Numbered from the stretch's first letter, positions 8,711-19,231 are shown. The stretch is DNA of 42,723 nucleotides from an uncultured Pelagibacteraceae bacterium (GCA_902518155.1 CABYFA010000010.1:1-42723), one strand, 5' to 3'. Numbers and translations are program-made. The notes: generated by a model not told the origin, from the letters alone.

Positions 8711-9855
8711 ATTAAACTTTCAAGTTCTTTGCTTGAAGGAAGTAACTTAGCGTCATCAAAATCTTTTAAATTGTTTTGATTAATAATTTTTTGCAAAACT
8801 TCCACATATTGATTTCCTGTTTCAGCATAATTTTTTAAAAATTGAGAAAGAATTAAACTATCTAAAGGTTGATTTTTATCTCTTAAATGTGCTCTTGCTA
8901 ATCTAAAATTTTTATATGATCGATGGGTATTTAAATTTCTTTGATAAGCTCTAACTGAGGCCTGTAATACATTAAATTTCATAACTTTATGACCCTTATT
9001 CTCGTCAGCCTCTTTAGGTTTTAAGCCCTCACCAGACCAAGTCCATTGCCCAAAAAGTGCATTACCCTCCTGTGCAAATCTTGATGTTCCCCATCCTGTT
9101 TCTTTTGCAGCTTGAGCAAGTGCTAAAGAGACTGGTATTTCATCCATCCTGATTTTGAGTGTTGTTAAATCTTTAGATGTTACTCCATACTGTTTGTATT
9201 TTTTTTCAAGCCATTTTTTTTCTAATTTAGTATTATTGCTTTTATTTATAATTTTAAACAAAGTCTTTCGATCTAACCTAATATTATTATTTTCTTTTAA
9301 GACTAAAGGTAAAACAATTTGAATAAAAAACTCTTTTCTTTTCTTGGTACTTTCGATCATTTTTATTTCACCAGGAAGTAAAGTTAATGCAACAGGCTTA
9401 ACTAACTTTGTTTCCCTTACATCATCTAGTTTATAATTGGTGTCTTGAAATAATTGTTTAATTGTAGATGCATTTAATCTTACTGTGTCTGTTTCAAGAT
9501 CGTTTAAACTAAAAATATCGATTAACAAATCTTTTTCATTTAATTCTCCTCCATCAGACTCGACACTCTCTTTTTTATTAAGTGTATATGCTAGTATGGC
9601 TTTTGAATTATTTTGAAATTCTTTATCCTCCAAAAGTTGTTTATTAGCAAAATTAATTATTGATGGAATATGATAAAACGAAAATACAACAAATATACTG
9701 GTTAAAAATATTCTTGGGATTGCACCAATTCGTCTATCATCAAAAAACTTAAATATTTTTAATTTCTTTCTTCTCATTCTAACAAAATAAAATTTTGACT
9801 TTAAAAATATCAGTTGATTAGAATATTTAAGATTTTTGAATTTAAAACTAAACAT
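8707..9855 (-). CDS. Bax-like membrane-anchored glucosaminidase
   Basis: Putative peptidoglycan N-acetylglucosaminidase related to Escherichia coli Bax. The C-terminal domain (about 170-365) carries IPVSLALAQAAKETGWGTS with the likely catalytic Glu252, then ALFGQW and SVRAYQRNLNTH, as in Bax. A single hydrophobic segment at about residues 44-66 would anchor the domain on the periplasmic side. The chosen ATG overlaps the nfu stop as TAATG, consistent with coupling; a second Met at residue 27 is an alternative that keeps the anchor. It is 382 residues long, with an extra region of about 100 residues between anchor and catalytic domain. It may be functionally linked to the adjacent convergent deacetylase. 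Confidence 0.85.
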   Translation of the reverse strand: MFSFKFKNLKYSNQLIFLKSKFYFVRMRRKKLKIFKFFDDRRIGAIPRIFLTSIFVVFSFYHIPSIINFANKQLLEDKEFQNNSKAILAYTLNKKESVESDGGELNEKDLLIDIFSLNDLETDTVRLNASTIKQLFQDTNYKLDDVRETKLVKPVALTLLPGEIKMIESTKKRKEFFIQIVLPLVLKENNNIRLDRKTLFKIINKSNNTKLEKKWLEKKYKQYGVTSKDLTTLKIRMDEIPVSLALAQAAKETGWGTSRFAQEGNALFGQWTWSGEGLKPKEADENKGHKVMKFNVLQASVRAYQRNLNTHRSYKNFRLARAHLRDKNQPLDSLILSQFLKNYAETGNQYVEVLQKIINQNNLKDFDDAKLLPSSKELESLI

Positions 9856-10394
9856 TAAAGAGCCTCAACCTTTTTAACTTCTGGAAGATAGTGACAAAGA
9901 AGATTTTGTACGCCTTGTTTTAGTGTCATAGTTGAACTTGGGCAACCCGAACAACTCCCTTGGAGCTGTACTTTAACTATACCATCTTTAAACTCTTTAA
10001 ATTTAATATCTCCACCATCTTTTGCAACCGCAGGTCTAATTTTTTCATCTAATATTTTAACTATTTTTTTTTCTATCTCTTTTAAATTTTCGTTATTTTC
10101 AATTAAGTTATTTTCAACAACACACTCTTTTCCGCTAGAGTAAAAATCATTGATTAAAGAAATTACTATATGTTTAATTTCATCCCATGACGTGTCATCA
10201 TATTTATTTATTGAGATAAAATCTTTACCTAGAAAAATGCCTTCAACACCATTTATGGAGAGCAAATTTTTAACTAATTCATTATTAGTTTGATCTTTTT
10301 GTGTAATTTCAAATGACCCTTTATTTGAAACGTTCTTACCTGGTAAGAATTTTAAAGAATTTGGGTTCGGCGTTATTTCAGTCTGAACAAACAT
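9855..10394 (-). CDS. Nfu-type iron-sulfur cluster scaffold protein
   Basis: Carrier of 4Fe-4S clusters to target enzymes such as radical-SAM proteins. The N-terminal Nfu domain begins with the typical TEITPNPNSLKFLPG, and the C-terminal NifU-like domain (about residues 108-178) holds RPAVAKDGGDI and the ligand pair Cys148 and Cys151 in GSCSGCPSST. The length of 179 is normal for alphaproteobacterial Nfu proteins. It lies 52 nt after trpS and couples to the Bax-like gene through TAATG. MiaB (this operon) and Nth are possible Fe-S clients. Confidence 0.94.
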   Translation of the reverse strand: MFVQTEITPNPNSLKFLPGKNVSNKGSFEITQKDQTNNELVKNLLSINGVEGIFLGKDFISINKYDDTSWDEIKHIVISLINDFYSSGKECVVENNLIENNENLKEIEKKIVKILDEKIRPAVAKDGGDIKFKEFKDGIVKVQLQGSCSGCPSSTMTLKQGVQNLLCHYLPEVKKVEAL

Positions 10395-10438
10395 GATTTA
10401 TATATAATCAATAATTTTAAAAATGAAACTTGTTAATA

Positions 10439-10475
10439 AAAAAATCCTAAAAACCAACAAGTTCTTGGATTTTTT
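10439..10475 (-). terminator. Weak hairpin at the trpS 3' end
   Basis: On the minus strand AAAAAATCC and GGATTTTTT (9-bp arms at 10475-10467 and 10447-10439) flank a 19-nt loop across the trpS stop codon, ending in six T. The stem has only three G/C pairs and the loop is long, so it is at best a weak terminator. Confidence 0.3.
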
Positions 10476-11448
10476 TTACCTTTTCCGAGGCTATTTTATC
10501 TGCTTTTTGAGTTCCCTCTAATAGTATTTTATCTAAATATTTTTTTTCACTTAACAACTTTTTAATTTCCAAAGATATTGGATAAATTTTATCAACCATA
10601 ACTTGTGATAAATTTTCTTTAAATTCTGAGAAATTTTTTCCAGAAAATTTATTTATTGTATTCTCTAAACTTACATCCATTAAACTAGAATAAATACCCA
10701 TCAAATTCTTTGCTTCGGGTCTTTTTTCTAAATCTGCACTAGTGGATGGTAATGGTAAAGTATCGGTTTTTGCTTTTTTGATTTTATTTATTATTTGGTC
10801 TTTATCATCTGTTAAATTTATCCTGCTCAGATCTGATAATTCAGATTTACTCATTTTTTTTGTGCCATCTCTCAAGCTCATAATTCTTGAAAACTCTTTT
10901 TGAATTAATGGCTCAGGAATTGTAAAAAAATTGTCAGCATTAAAATCATTATTAAACTTTTGAGCTATGTCTCGGCAAAGTTCCAAATGTTGCTTTTGAT
11001 CATCTCCAACAGGTACGTGGGTTGTGTCATATAACAAAATATCTGCAGCCATTAAAACAGGATAAGAATAAAGACCAATACTTGCTTTTTCCTTATCTTT
11101 TCCAGCTTTCTCCTTAAATTGGGTCATTCTATTAAGCCATCCCATTCTAGCAACACAACTTAAAATCCATGCCGTTTCTGAATGAGCACTCACTCTTGAT
11201 TGATTAAATATAATACTTTTTTCAGGATCAATGCCGCTAGCAATAAAAGTTGCTACAGTTTCATAAATATTATCTTTTAATTTTTTTGGATCTTGAGCAA
11301 CTGTTATAGCATGAAGATCAACGACACAGAACACACACTCATTTTGATTCTCATTGTTGAGTTTTACAAAATTTTTGATTGCTCCCAAATAATTTCCAAG
11401 ATGAAGATTTCCAGTAGGCTGAACACCTGAAAAAATTTTTTTTCCCAT
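10447..11448 (-). CDS. trpS: Tryptophanyl-tRNA synthetase
   Basis: Class I aminoacyl-tRNA synthetase charging tRNA-Trp. The HIGH-like motif HLGN (residues 16-19, in [14 protein letters not shown]), the KMSKS loop (198-202) and the specificity region ([22 protein letters not shown]) are all present. The 333-residue length is usual. The start codon follows the murJ stop by 2 nt, so the two are co-transcribed as in other alphaproteobacteria. Confidence 0.97.
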   Translation of the reverse strand: MGKKIFSGVQPTGNLHLGNYLGAIKNFVKLNNENQNECVFCVVDLHAITVAQDPKKLKDNIYETVATFIASGIDPEKSIIFNQSRVSAHSETAWILSCVARMGWLNRMTQFKEKAGKDKEKASIGLYSYPVLMAADILLYDTTHVPVGDDQKQHLELCRDIAQKFNNDFNADNFFTIPEPLIQKEFSRIMSLRDGTKKMSKSELSDLSRINLTDDKDQIINKIKKAKTDTLPLPSTSADLEKRPEAKNLMGIYSSLMDVSLENTINKFSGKNFSEFKENLSQVMVDKIYPISLEIKKLLSEKKYLDKILLEGTQKADKIASEKVKKIQELVGF

Positions 11449-11450
11449 AG

Positions 11451-12980
11451 TTAATACTTTAGTTTAATATCACCATATTTGAAAGCTTTGATAAATAATG
11501 AAAAACTCAAATAGAATATAAGACTTAAAAAAGCCGAGAGTATCAAATAAAAAGATTTAAAATTATATTCATAAATCAATTTATTTTCAAAAAACAAAAT
11601 TAAGTAATTAAAAAATATTCCCATTAGTATAGATGCCAGAAGTATTTTTATTAATTTAGCAAAAAATAATTCATTAAAATGAAATAAATTTTTGTTTTTT
11701 AAATTAACAAATAATATTATTGCATTAAACCATGAAGAAATCGTTGTGGCTATAGGAATGATTATAAAACCAATTTCTCTAAAAAAATAAACACTTATTA
11801 ATACATTTAGAATTACTGAAAATAATGAAATATAAAATGGTGTTTTAGTATCCTGGTTTGCGAAAAAAAAAGTCGAAAATACTTTAATCAAAGCAAAAGC
11901 AGGTAATCCCAATCCAAAATAGTAAAGTGCATTTGCGGAGTTGGATACTGACAACTCATCAAAAGAACCATAGCCAAATAATGCAGAAATAATTTGTTCT
12001 GATCCTACAATTAAAGCAACTGAGGCTGGTAGACTTAAAAACATACTAAGCTCAAGTGCTTTGTTTTGTAGTAAAAGAATTTTATTTTTTTTTTTTAAAA
12101 AAACATGTTTAGAAAGTTGTGGTAAAACAACCACCCCTATTGCAATTCCTGCGATTGCTAGATTTATTTGATAAATCCTATCAGCATAGTACAGATAAGA
12201 TACGGCACTGGCCTGAAAGGATGCAATTATGGTACCGACAAGAATATTTATTTGAGTGACACCAGATGAAAAAATACTAGGTAAAAGTTTTTTGAAAAAA
12301 AATTTAACCTTATTGTTAATTTTGAAATTAAAGTTAAGTTTTATAAAATAAAATTTTTTTGTGAATTGATATAAAAAAAAAAGTTGTAATAATCCTGCAA
12401 TAGAAACTCCATATGATAAATAATAAACTAGTTCGTCGTTAAGAAATTTGCCAAAAAATAAAATTCCAATCAAGACTATATTAAGGATTATTGGAGCTGC
12501 AGAGGCAGCAGCAAACTTATTGTGAGAATTTAGAATTGCAGCAAAAAAAGAAGAAAGACTTACAAACATTAAAAATGGCATAGTTATCCTAGTAAGATTG
12601 ACAGCTAACTGAATTTTTTCTGAATTAACCACAAAACCAGGCGCAATTAGCCTTACAAAAATTGGCATGAAAATTTCTATGATTAAAACTAAAAACAATA
12701 GACCTAAAAATAATAAATTAAAAATTTCGTTGGCAAATTTTTGTGATCCAATTTTTTTTTTTACTAATTCCGAAGTATAACTTGGTATAAAAGCTGCATT
12801 AAAGGTTCCTTCTGCAAATAATCTTCTAAAAGTATTAGGTATTCTAAATGCTACAAAAAATACATCTGCCAAAAAACTTGTTCCAAGAAAAATTGCTATT
12901 AAAACATCTCTCAAATAACCAAGTAATCTACTGATAATAGTATAAAAACCAAAAGTCCCTGTTGACTTAACTAAATTCAT
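11451..12980 (-). CDS. murJ: Lipid II flippase MurJ (MviN)
   Basis: Moves lipid II across the inner membrane for peptidoglycan synthesis. The 509-residue protein is almost wholly hydrophobic with about 14 membrane spans. The N-terminus has the MurJ signature [17 protein letters not shown] followed by [21 protein letters not shown], whose arginines line the transport cavity in characterised homologues. It is the first gene of the minus-strand block that continues through trpS and nfu. The 50-bp gap to the divergent maeB must carry both promoters. Confidence 0.95.
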   Translation of the reverse strand: MNLVKSTGTFGFYTIISRLLGYLRDVLIAIFLGTSFLADVFFVAFRIPNTFRRLFAEGTFNAAFIPSYTSELVKKKIGSQKFANEIFNLLFLGLLFLVLIIEIFMPIFVRLIAPGFVVNSEKIQLAVNLTRITMPFLMFVSLSSFFAAILNSHNKFAAASAAPIILNIVLIGILFFGKFLNDELVYYLSYGVSIAGLLQLFFLYQFTKKFYFIKLNFNFKINNKVKFFFKKLLPSIFSSGVTQINILVGTIIASFQASAVSYLYYADRIYQINLAIAGIAIGVVVLPQLSKHVFLKKKNKILLLQNKALELSMFLSLPASVALIVGSEQIISALFGYGSFDELSVSNSANALYYFGLGLPAFALIKVFSTFFFANQDTKTPFYISLFSVILNVLISVYFFREIGFIIIPIATTISSWFNAIILFVNLKNKNLFHFNELFFAKLIKILLASILMGIFFNYLILFFENKLIYEYNFKSFYLILSAFLSLIFYLSFSLFIKAFKYGDIKLKY

Positions 12981-13030
12981 AAATCATATTAGTCTTAATT
13001 TTACCCCATTTGTACACCTAATTAGCATAA

Positions 13031-15316
13031 ATGAAAAAAACAAAAATTGATCATTACACAGATAAAGAAGCTTTAGATTTTCACAAAGATAAGAAGCCAG
13101 GCAAGATTGAAATAACTTCCTCTAAAAATATGACAACAAAAAGAGATCTAGCTTTAGCATACTCTCCAGGTGTAGCTGCTCCAGTTAGGGCAATTAGTAA
13201 TAATCCTGATGCAGCATTTGATTATACTAGTAAAGGAAATCTTGTTGCAGTTATTAGCAATGGATCAGCAATTTTAGGTATGGGAAATTTAGGTGCATTG
13301 GCATCTAAACCAGTGATGGAAGGTAAAGCTGTTTTATTTAAAAGGTTTGCTGATATAGATTCTATTGATTTAGAGATTGACTCTCAGGATCCGAATGAAA
13401 TCATCAATAGTATAAAAAATTTTGCTCCAAGTTTTGGGGGTATTAATCTTGAGGATATTGCCGCACCTGATTGTTTTATTATTGAAGAAAAGCTGAAAGA
13501 AATTCTTGATATACCTGTGTTTCATGATGATCAACATGGGACTGCAATTATCACAACTGCTGCATTAATTAATGCTTTGGATATTAGTAAAAAAAAAATC
13601 GATAAAGTTAAAATAGTTGTCAATGGTGCTGGAGCGTCGGCTATGGCTTGCGCTAATTTATTTAAAAAGACTGGTGTACCCCAAAAAAATATTACAATGG
13701 TAGACAGAACAGGGGTCATTTATAGAGGTCGAGATAATTTAAACCAATGGAAATCAAGTCATGCAAATGAAACAAAAGACAGAACTTTAGATGATGCTAT
13801 TACTAATGCAGACGTTTTTTTAGGTTTATCTGCAAAAGGAGCATTAACAAAAGACATGGTAAAAAAAATGGCAAAAAATCCAATCATATTTGCATGTGCA
13901 AATCCTGACCCAGAAATTACACCTGAAGAAATTGAGGAAGTTAGAGATGATGCGATTATAGCGACTGGAAGGTCAGATTATCCAAACCAGGTAAATAACT
14001 TAATAGGGTTTCCCTATATTTTTAGAGGCGCATTAGATGTGAGATCAAAAACAATAAATGAAGAGATGAAAATTGCAGCTGCACATGCAATTGCAAAATT
14101 AGCGAAAGAAGATGTGCCAGACGAAGTTATAGCTGCCATGGGAGGTGAAAGACCACACTATGGAAAGGATTATATAATTCCATCAACATTTGATCCAAGA
14201 TTAATTAGTGTAATACCAGCTGCAGTTGCTAAAGCTGCAATTGATACTGGAGTTGCAAGAAAAAAAATTGATAGTTTTGATATTTATAAAGACCAACTTA
14301 AACAAAGATTAGATCCTACAGTTACAATCATGCAAGGAGTAAATAGTTACATCAAGAAAAAACAAAAGAAAGTTGTTTTTGCTGATGGTGAAGATGAGAA
14401 TACTCTTAAAGCTGCAATAGCCTTTAAAAACTCTGAGTTGGGAGTACCTATATTAGTTGGAAAAGAGGAACTAATTAAAAATCAAATTAAAAAAATTGGT
14501 TATAATGAAAATTTTGATATTGAAATTGTCAACTCAAAAGACACTCCCAAAAGAGAAAAATATGTAAAATATTTATTTAAAAAACTTCAACGAGAAAAAG
14601 GAATGTTGGAATGGGATTGTGATAGACTTATAAGAAATGATAGAGTGATTTGGGCATCATGTATGGTTGCATGTCAAGATGCCGATGCAATGATAACTGG
14701 AAATACAAGAAGATATTCATCCTCACTAGAAAAAATTATTAAAGTTGTTGATCCTAGACCTGGAGAAATAATGTTTGGGTTGAATCTAGTTGTGAATAGA
14801 GGAAAAACAATATTTATTTGTGACACGTCAGTTATAGAATACCCAGATGCCAAACAATTAGCTGAGATGGCAAAGTCAGCAGCAAGGGTAGCAAAATTAT
14901 TTGGTTTTGATCCTAAAGTTGCTTTTTTATCTCACTCTACCTTTGGAGAGCCAGCTACAGATAGAACCAAAAGACTAAGTGATGCTGTTGAAATTTTAAA
15001 AAATGATGAAGTTGATTTTAAATTTGATGGTGAAATGCAACCAGATGTTGCTTTAGAGGAGATGTATAAAGAACTTTATCCATTTTCAGAAATAGTTGGT
15101 AATTCAAATGTTTTAATCATGCCTAGCCAACATAGTGCTGCTATTTCATATAAAATGATAAAGTCAATGAGTAGAGCAAAAGTAATTGGGCCTTTATTAA
15201 TCGGCTTAGGTTTGCCTATTGAAATAGCACCTTTAAGATCATCAACTTCTGATATTTTAAATTTAGCTTCTATTGCAGCTTACTCAGCTGATGTAATAGA
15301 TTATAAAAAAAATTAA
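13031..15316 (+). CDS. maeB: NADP-dependent malic enzyme with phosphotransacetylase-like domain
   Basis: Decarboxylates malate to pyruvate, linking the TCA cycle to pyruvate and NADPH. This is the large (761-residue) MaeB architecture. The malic N-domain contains [12 protein letters not shown] (Tyr44), [10 protein letters not shown] (Lys99) and FHDDQHGTA (164-172). An NAD(P)-binding domain with [11 protein letters not shown] (197-207) follows. From about residue 430 there is a phosphate acetyl/butyryl-transferase-like domain, which in MaeB enzymes is regulatory rather than catalytic. It is single, divergent from murJ, and its stop overlaps the dolP stop in TTAA. Confidence 0.97.
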   Translation: MKKTKIDHYTDKEALDFHKDKKPGKIEITSSKNMTTKRDLALAYSPGVAAPVRAISNNPDAAFDYTSKGNLVAVISNGSAILGMGNLGALASKPVMEGKAVLFKRFADIDSIDLEIDSQDPNEIINSIKNFAPSFGGINLEDIAAPDCFIIEEKLKEILDIPVFHDDQHGTAIITTAALINALDISKKKIDKVKIVVNGAGASAMACANLFKKTGVPQKNITMVDRTGVIYRGRDNLNQWKSSHANETKDRTLDDAITNADVFLGLSAKGALTKDMVKKMAKNPIIFACANPDPEITPEEIEEVRDDAIIATGRSDYPNQVNNLIGFPYIFRGALDVRSKTINEEMKIAAAHAIAKLAKEDVPDEVIAAMGGERPHYGKDYIIPSTFDPRLISVIPAAVAKAAIDTGVARKKIDSFDIYKDQLKQRLDPTVTIMQGVNSYIKKKQKKVVFADGEDENTLKAAIAFKNSELGVPILVGKEELIKNQIKKIGYNENFDIEIVNSKDTPKREKYVKYLFKKLQREKGMLEWDCDRLIRNDRVIWASCMVACQDADAMITGNTRRYSSSLEKIIKVVDPRPGEIMFGLNLVVNRGKTIFICDTSVIEYPDAKQLAEMAKSAARVAKLFGFDPKVAFLSHSTFGEPATDRTKRLSDAVEILKNDEVDFKFDGEMQPDVALEEMYKELYPFSEIVGNSNVLIMPSQHSAAISYKMIKSMSRAKVIGPLLIGLGLPIEIAPLRSSTSDILNLASIAAYSADVIDYKKN

Positions 15317-15906
15317 TTAGTTTTTATTCTCAAATTATCCACTAGTAGAATACTAGCAATCACGTCCTCAACATCTAAAATTTCTTTTGCTTCTATAATA
15401 ACAAGATCTTTTTCATCTTTAGTTTGCGAAATTCCATAAATATAGATTTTCTTTTTATAGGTATCTATTTGATAATTTGTTGACTTAATTTCTTTATTCA
15501 AGATTAATGCAGTTCTTAATTGGGAAGTAATTAACAGATCTTTTGCTGATTGCTTAAAGTTAAAAGCCTCTTTTATCTTGATATCATTTCTGACCGACCT
15601 TACTCCATTCGTCTCCCATGCAATTTTTGTTAATATTAATTTTTCTTCTGGTTCATCAACTTTTCCTGTTAGAAATATTCTACCATCCAAAACTTTTGAT
15701 TTTACTGATAAAAGATAATTTTTATTCAAGAGTAAAATTCTAGCAGTTAGGTTTTTTTGCATTAAAGAATCATCTATCTGTGTTCCCAAAGATCTAGGGT
15801 CGATTGCTATACTTACACCTGTTCCAAATATTCCTGAAGACGATACGCCTGCGCATCCACTTAAAATGAAACCAACAAAAAGTACAATAAGTATTTTATT
15901 TTTCAT
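15313..15906 (-). CDS. dolP: BON-domain outer-membrane lipoprotein DolP
   Basis: Lipoprotein of the DolP/YraP type, which helps maintain outer-membrane integrity. Residues 1-18 are a lipoprotein signal ending in the lipobox LSGC (acylated Cys18). The following DPRSLGTQIDD closely resembles the conserved start of Escherichia coli DolP. Two BON domains follow (about 49-112 and 118-190). The 197-residue length fits. It overlaps rsmI by 11 nt and lies near the LpoA-like gene, the same partners as in the E. coli rsmI-lpoA-yraN-diaA-dolP cluster; yraN and diaA are absent here. Confidence 0.88.
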   Translation of the reverse strand: MKNKILIVLFVGFILSGCAGVSSSGIFGTGVSIAIDPRSLGTQIDDSLMQKNLTARILLLNKNYLLSVKSKVLDGRIFLTGKVDEPEEKLILTKIAWETNGVRSVRNDIKIKEAFNFKQSAKDLLITSQLRTALILNKEIKSTNYQIDTYKKKIYIYGISQTKDEKDLVIIEAKEILDVEDVIASILLVDNLRIKTN

Positions 15907-16759
15907 TTTTAATTTTCAAACAATAATCATAGATAATTTTTTTTGAAATATCATTTTTATTTATAATTAAATCAGTTATTTCTTTTATGCTTAGTTTATT
16001 TATCATCGCTCTAATCAATCTTTTATCTGATTCATCTAAAGTTTGTGAAGCTTTTTTGCCATGAATTTTTTCTGAAATAACAATGGTCAATTCACCTTTT
16101 AAATTACTCTTTAATGGTTCTAAATCTTCGACTTTGAATCTTTTATACTCCTCGTAAAACTTTGTCATTTCTCTACAAATCAGGATTTTTCTTCCCATAA
16201 AATTTTTTTTGATTAGAGGAATATTCTTATTAATTTTCTTTGGAGAAATGAAAAAAACGATTGAACTATTTAATTTTGATAAATTTTCTAAATCTTCTTT
16301 TAATATTTTATCCTTTTCTGGAAAAAATCCATAAAAGAAAAACTTTTCTGAAAATCCTGATATTGATACCGCTGATGTGACTGCTGAAGCACCTGGTATA
16401 GGAATTATATTGATGTTATTCTTAATACACTCATTAACCAATATAGAACCTGGATCGGAAACACCCGGAGTACCTGCATCTGAAATTAAAGAAATAAATG
16501 ACCCTTGATTAATCAACTTTATAATTTTAACAACATTTTTTTTTTCATTAAATTTATGATTGGCAATTAAATTTGATTTGATTTTATATTTTTCTAATAA
16601 ATTTTTAGAAATTCTAGTATCTTCACATAAAATGTAATCTGAACTTTTGAGAATTTCTATGGCTCTAAGACTAATATCACTTAAATTACCGATTGGAGTC
16701 GAGACTAAATATAGACTTTTTTTGAACACTCTATTAGCAGATTTATAATTTTCAATCAT
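15896..16759 (-). CDS. rsmI: 16S rRNA (cytidine-1402-2'-O)-methyltransferase
   Basis: SAM-dependent tetrapyrrole-methylase-fold enzyme that 2'-O-methylates C1402 in the 16S rRNA P site. Signatures are LYLVSTPIGNLSDISLRAIE near the N-terminus, CEDTRISKNLL, and the SAM-binding SDAGTPGVSDPG. The length of 287 is typical. It overlaps dolP by 11 nt at its end. Only 32 bp separate its start from the divergent LpoA-like gene, matching the rsmI/lpoA arrangement known from other proteobacteria. Confidence 0.96.
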   Translation of the reverse strand: MIENYKSANRVFKKSLYLVSTPIGNLSDISLRAIEILKSSDYILCEDTRISKNLLEKYKIKSNLIANHKFNEKKNVVKIIKLINQGSFISLISDAGTPGVSDPGSILVNECIKNNINIIPIPGASAVTSAVSISGFSEKFFFYGFFPEKDKILKEDLENLSKLNSSIVFFISPKKINKNIPLIKKNFMGRKILICREMTKFYEEYKRFKVEDLEPLKSNLKGELTIVISEKIHGKKASQTLDESDKRLIRAMINKLSIKEITDLIINKNDISKKIIYDYCLKIKNEK

Positions 16760-16791
16760 ATTTATAATTAAAATATTATAGTATCATTAAA

Positions 16792-17946
16792 ATGAAAAAA
16801 ATTTTTAAGATTATTTTTACATTAATAATTATCTATCTAACAAATCATTCACTTGCATTTTCCCAAAATGAAAAAATTAAAATTGGGCTACTTGTACCTT
16901 TATCTGGTGAATATAAAGAATTAGGACAATTAATAATTAAATCAACCAGAATGGCTTTGAATGATATTGGAACAGACGAAATTGAAATTTATCCAATGGA
17001 CACGGGTATAGATCCTAATCAAACTTTAAAATCAGCTACTAAGTTAAAGAATGAAGGAATAAAGATTTTTATTGGTCCAATTTTTTTTAAAAGCTTAATG
17101 TATTTGGATGAAATACAAGATGTTATTTTTCTATCATTAACAAATAAAACAAATGATCTGCCGAAAAATGTGATAAGCAGTGGAGTAAATTCTTTATCCC
17201 AGTTAAATACAATTAAAAATTTTTTAGAATTAAGCGGAGTAAAAAAAACAATTTTTTTAACACCTAACCTTGATTATAAAAATGAAATTAAAAAAGCCAT
17301 CAAACAATCAAAAATCAAAATTTATAAACAATACACTTATAACACTGAACCAACTAAACTGACAAAACAAATTGAAAAAATAACAAATTATGAGGTGAGA
17401 AAACAGAACCTAGCTGATGAAATTTTAAGAGTCGAAAACTCAGATTTAGTGGATAAAGAGGAAAAAATTAAAAAACTAGAGAAAAAATATACAATTGGAA
17501 ATGTAAATTTTGACTCCGTTATTATTTCTGATTTTGATGAAAATCTCAAAAGTGTGATTACTTCACTTATCTACACCGATGTGTCACCAAAAAATAAATT
17601 ATTTATAACTCTTAACCAATGGTTTGATGAAAGTTTATTTTTAGAGGAAAATATCCAGCCCCTATATTATCCATCGATCAATAAAAAAAATTTAGAGGCG
17701 TTTAATAAAAAATTTGTAGACACCTACAATTCAAAACCAAATCATCTGAGCTTATTAAGTTATGATCTTTTAGGATTGATTTATTATTTATCTTTAAAAT
17801 CTGATTTTTCTGACATAAACAATATTTTTAAAAAAGAAAATTCATTCAAGGGCAAAATTGGAATTTTTGACGTAAAAAATAACAAAATTAACCATAGATT
17901 AAAATTTTACAAAATTGATGAGGGAGAAATTAAAGAAATTTTCTAA
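16792..17946 (+). CDS. LpoA-like penicillin-binding protein activator / periplasmic binding protein
   Basis: Type I periplasmic-binding-fold protein, 384 residues. Residues 1-24 form a signal peptide. The mature part starts KIKIGLLVPLSGEYKELGQ, the shared start of LpoA/LppC and branched-chain amino acid binding proteins, followed by GIKIFIGPIFF. No lipobox Cys is visible, unlike E. coli LpoA, so it may be soluble. No transporter genes are adjacent, and divergence from rsmI is the hallmark of lpoA, so I favour a penicillin-binding-protein activator over an ABC substrate-binding protein. It overlaps the convergent rdgB by 17 nt. Confidence 0.75.
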   Translation: MKKIFKIIFTLIIIYLTNHSLAFSQNEKIKIGLLVPLSGEYKELGQLIIKSTRMALNDIGTDEIEIYPMDTGIDPNQTLKSATKLKNEGIKIFIGPIFFKSLMYLDEIQDVIFLSLTNKTNDLPKNVISSGVNSLSQLNTIKNFLELSGVKKTIFLTPNLDYKNEIKKAIKQSKIKIYKQYTYNTEPTKLTKQIEKITNYEVRKQNLADEILRVENSDLVDKEEKIKKLEKKYTIGNVNFDSVIISDFDENLKSVITSLIYTDVSPKNKLFITLNQWFDESLFLEENIQPLYYPSINKKNLEAFNKKFVDTYNSKPNHLSLLSYDLLGLIYYLSLKSDFSDINNIFKKENSFKGKIGIFDVKNNKINHRLKFYKIDEGEIKEIF

Positions 17947-18532
17947 GCTTTTTAAAAGCATTGGACCTATGGTCTAATTTATATTTTTGAGATGGCTTCA
18001 TCTCTCCAAATGTTTTTATTTTATTTTTAGGAATAAATATTGGATCATATCCAAACCCATTTTTACCCTTAGGTTTTTTGGAAATATACCCTTCAACTTT
18101 TCCAATTACACAAGCAATTTTTTTATTTAAATCACTTATGGATAAAGCACAAACAAACCTAGCATTAATTTTTTTATTTCTCCAATTCTTATCTTTTTTA
18201 TCTAATGCCCTATAAACTTTTTGAATTGCCATATTAAAATTTAATTTTTTTCCAGCCCATCTTGCTGAAAAAATTCCTGGTTTTTTATTTAAAATGTCAA
18301 TTTCTAAACCAGAGTCATCAGCTAAGCAGATTAGATTTGTTTTTTTTGAAAAGTATTGAGATTTAATCAGAGAATTTTCTTTAAAAGTCTTTCCTGTTTC
18401 TCTTGGGCTCTTTAAACTAAACTTTGAGGTAGGAAATGTTTCAATATTAGTTGGTAATAAATCTCTAATTTCCTTTAATTTTCCTTTGTTATTTGTGCCT
18501 ATAAGGAGTTGTTTAATTTTTTTTTTTAGCAT
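17930..18532 (-). CDS. rdgB: Non-canonical purine NTP pyrophosphatase (RdgB/HAM1)
   Basis: Hydrolyses dITP, ITP and XTP to keep them out of nucleic acids. Motifs are LLIGTNNKGKLKEI near the N-terminus, CLADDSGLEIDIL with the catalytic Asp pair, PGIFSARWAGK and GFGYDPIFIP. I start it at the ATG at 18532, which gives 200 residues and the normal N-terminus. ATGs further upstream (18568, 18589) would add residues unlike the family and run into grpE. The gap to the divergent grpE is then 36 bp. In other alphaproteobacteria rdgB also lies close to the grpE region. Confidence 0.94.
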   Translation of the reverse strand: MLKKKIKQLLIGTNNKGKLKEIRDLLPTNIETFPTSKFSLKSPRETGKTFKENSLIKSQYFSKKTNLICLADDSGLEIDILNKKPGIFSARWAGKKLNFNMAIQKVYRALDKKDKNWRNKKINARFVCALSISDLNKKIACVIGKVEGYISKKPKGKNGFGYDPIFIPKNKIKTFGEMKPSQKYKLDHRSNAFKKLRKFL

Positions 18533-18568
18533 CTGGAAATTTAATTTTTTCTTACCATATATGTCCAT

Positions 18569-19219
18569 ATGGAAAAAGATCAAAACCAAAATAATACAGA
18601 TAAAGCATCAGAGAAAGATCAAAAAGGTTTAAATCAAGATCAAAAAACTGAAAATTTAGAAACAAAAAGTAAAGAACAAGACCAAGAACAGGATCAAGAA
18701 CAAGAAAAAACCCCAGAAGAGAAAATTTTAGAGTTAGAAGATAAGCTTGCGAGATCATTTGCTGAAATGGAAAACCAAAGAAGAAGGTTTGAAAAAGAAA
18801 AAGAAGATGCTTTTGAATATGGAGGGTTTTCCTTTGCAAGAGAAGCTTTAAATTTAATAGATAATCTTGAAAGATCAAAACAAATTTTATTAAACGACGA
18901 AACTTTAAAGGATACGGAGGCATTAAAAAAAACACTCGAACATTTTGACATTATCAATAAAGATTTAATTTCAACTTTTTCAAAAAATAAAATTAAGCCT
19001 ATTGAATGTCTCAATAAAAAATTTGATCCAAACTTTCACCAAGCAATGATGGAAATAGAAGATGATCAAAATGAACCCGGAACAATTGTTCAAGAAATAC
19101 AAAAAGGATTCACAATTAAAGATAGATTGTTGAGACCGGCTCTAGTGGGCGTAGCAAAAAAAAGTGAAAAAAAAGACGAAAAAAATGAGGAAAATAAAGA
19201 AAATTCAGAAGATAAATAA
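18569..19219 (+). CDS. grpE: GrpE, nucleotide exchange factor for DnaK
   Basis: Releases ADP from DnaK in the Hsp70 cycle. The 216-residue protein has a very acidic, low-complexity N-terminal tail (about 1-48) with repeated Gln-Asp-Gln-Glu units, then the long GrpE coiled coil (ENQRRRFEKEKEDA) and the C-terminal beta domain (GTIVQEIQKGFTIKDRLLRPALVGVAK). Another acidic Lys/Glu-rich tail ends it. It is first of grpE-dnaK-dnaJ. No hrcA gene precedes it and no CIRCE element is visible. Confidence 0.96.
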   Translation: MEKDQNQNNTDKASEKDQKGLNQDQKTENLETKSKEQDQEQDQEQEKTPEEKILELEDKLARSFAEMENQRRRFEKEKEDAFEYGGFSFAREALNLIDNLERSKQILLNDETLKDTEALKKTLEHFDIINKDLISTFSKNKIKPIECLNKKFDPNFHQAMMEIEDDQNEPGTIVQEIQKGFTIKDRLLRPALVGVAKKSEKKDEKNEENKENSEDK

Positions 19220-19231
19220 TATTTAAATGAA

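Noticed and set aside
15331..15345. DnaA-box-like TTATCCACT
   Set aside because: A single imperfect match inside dolP coding sequence with no cluster of boxes; not evidence of an origin.
18533..18568. CIRCE/HrcA operator before grpE or dnaK
   Set aside because: No TTAGCACTC-N9-GAGTGCTAA-like repeat is visible in the 36-bp or 60-bp gaps, and no hrcA gene is present in the window.
18552..18935. Long antisense reading frames over grpE, dnaK, dnaJ and others
   Set aside because: Their products are low-complexity shadows of clear genes, with no recognisable domains and no plausible starts.
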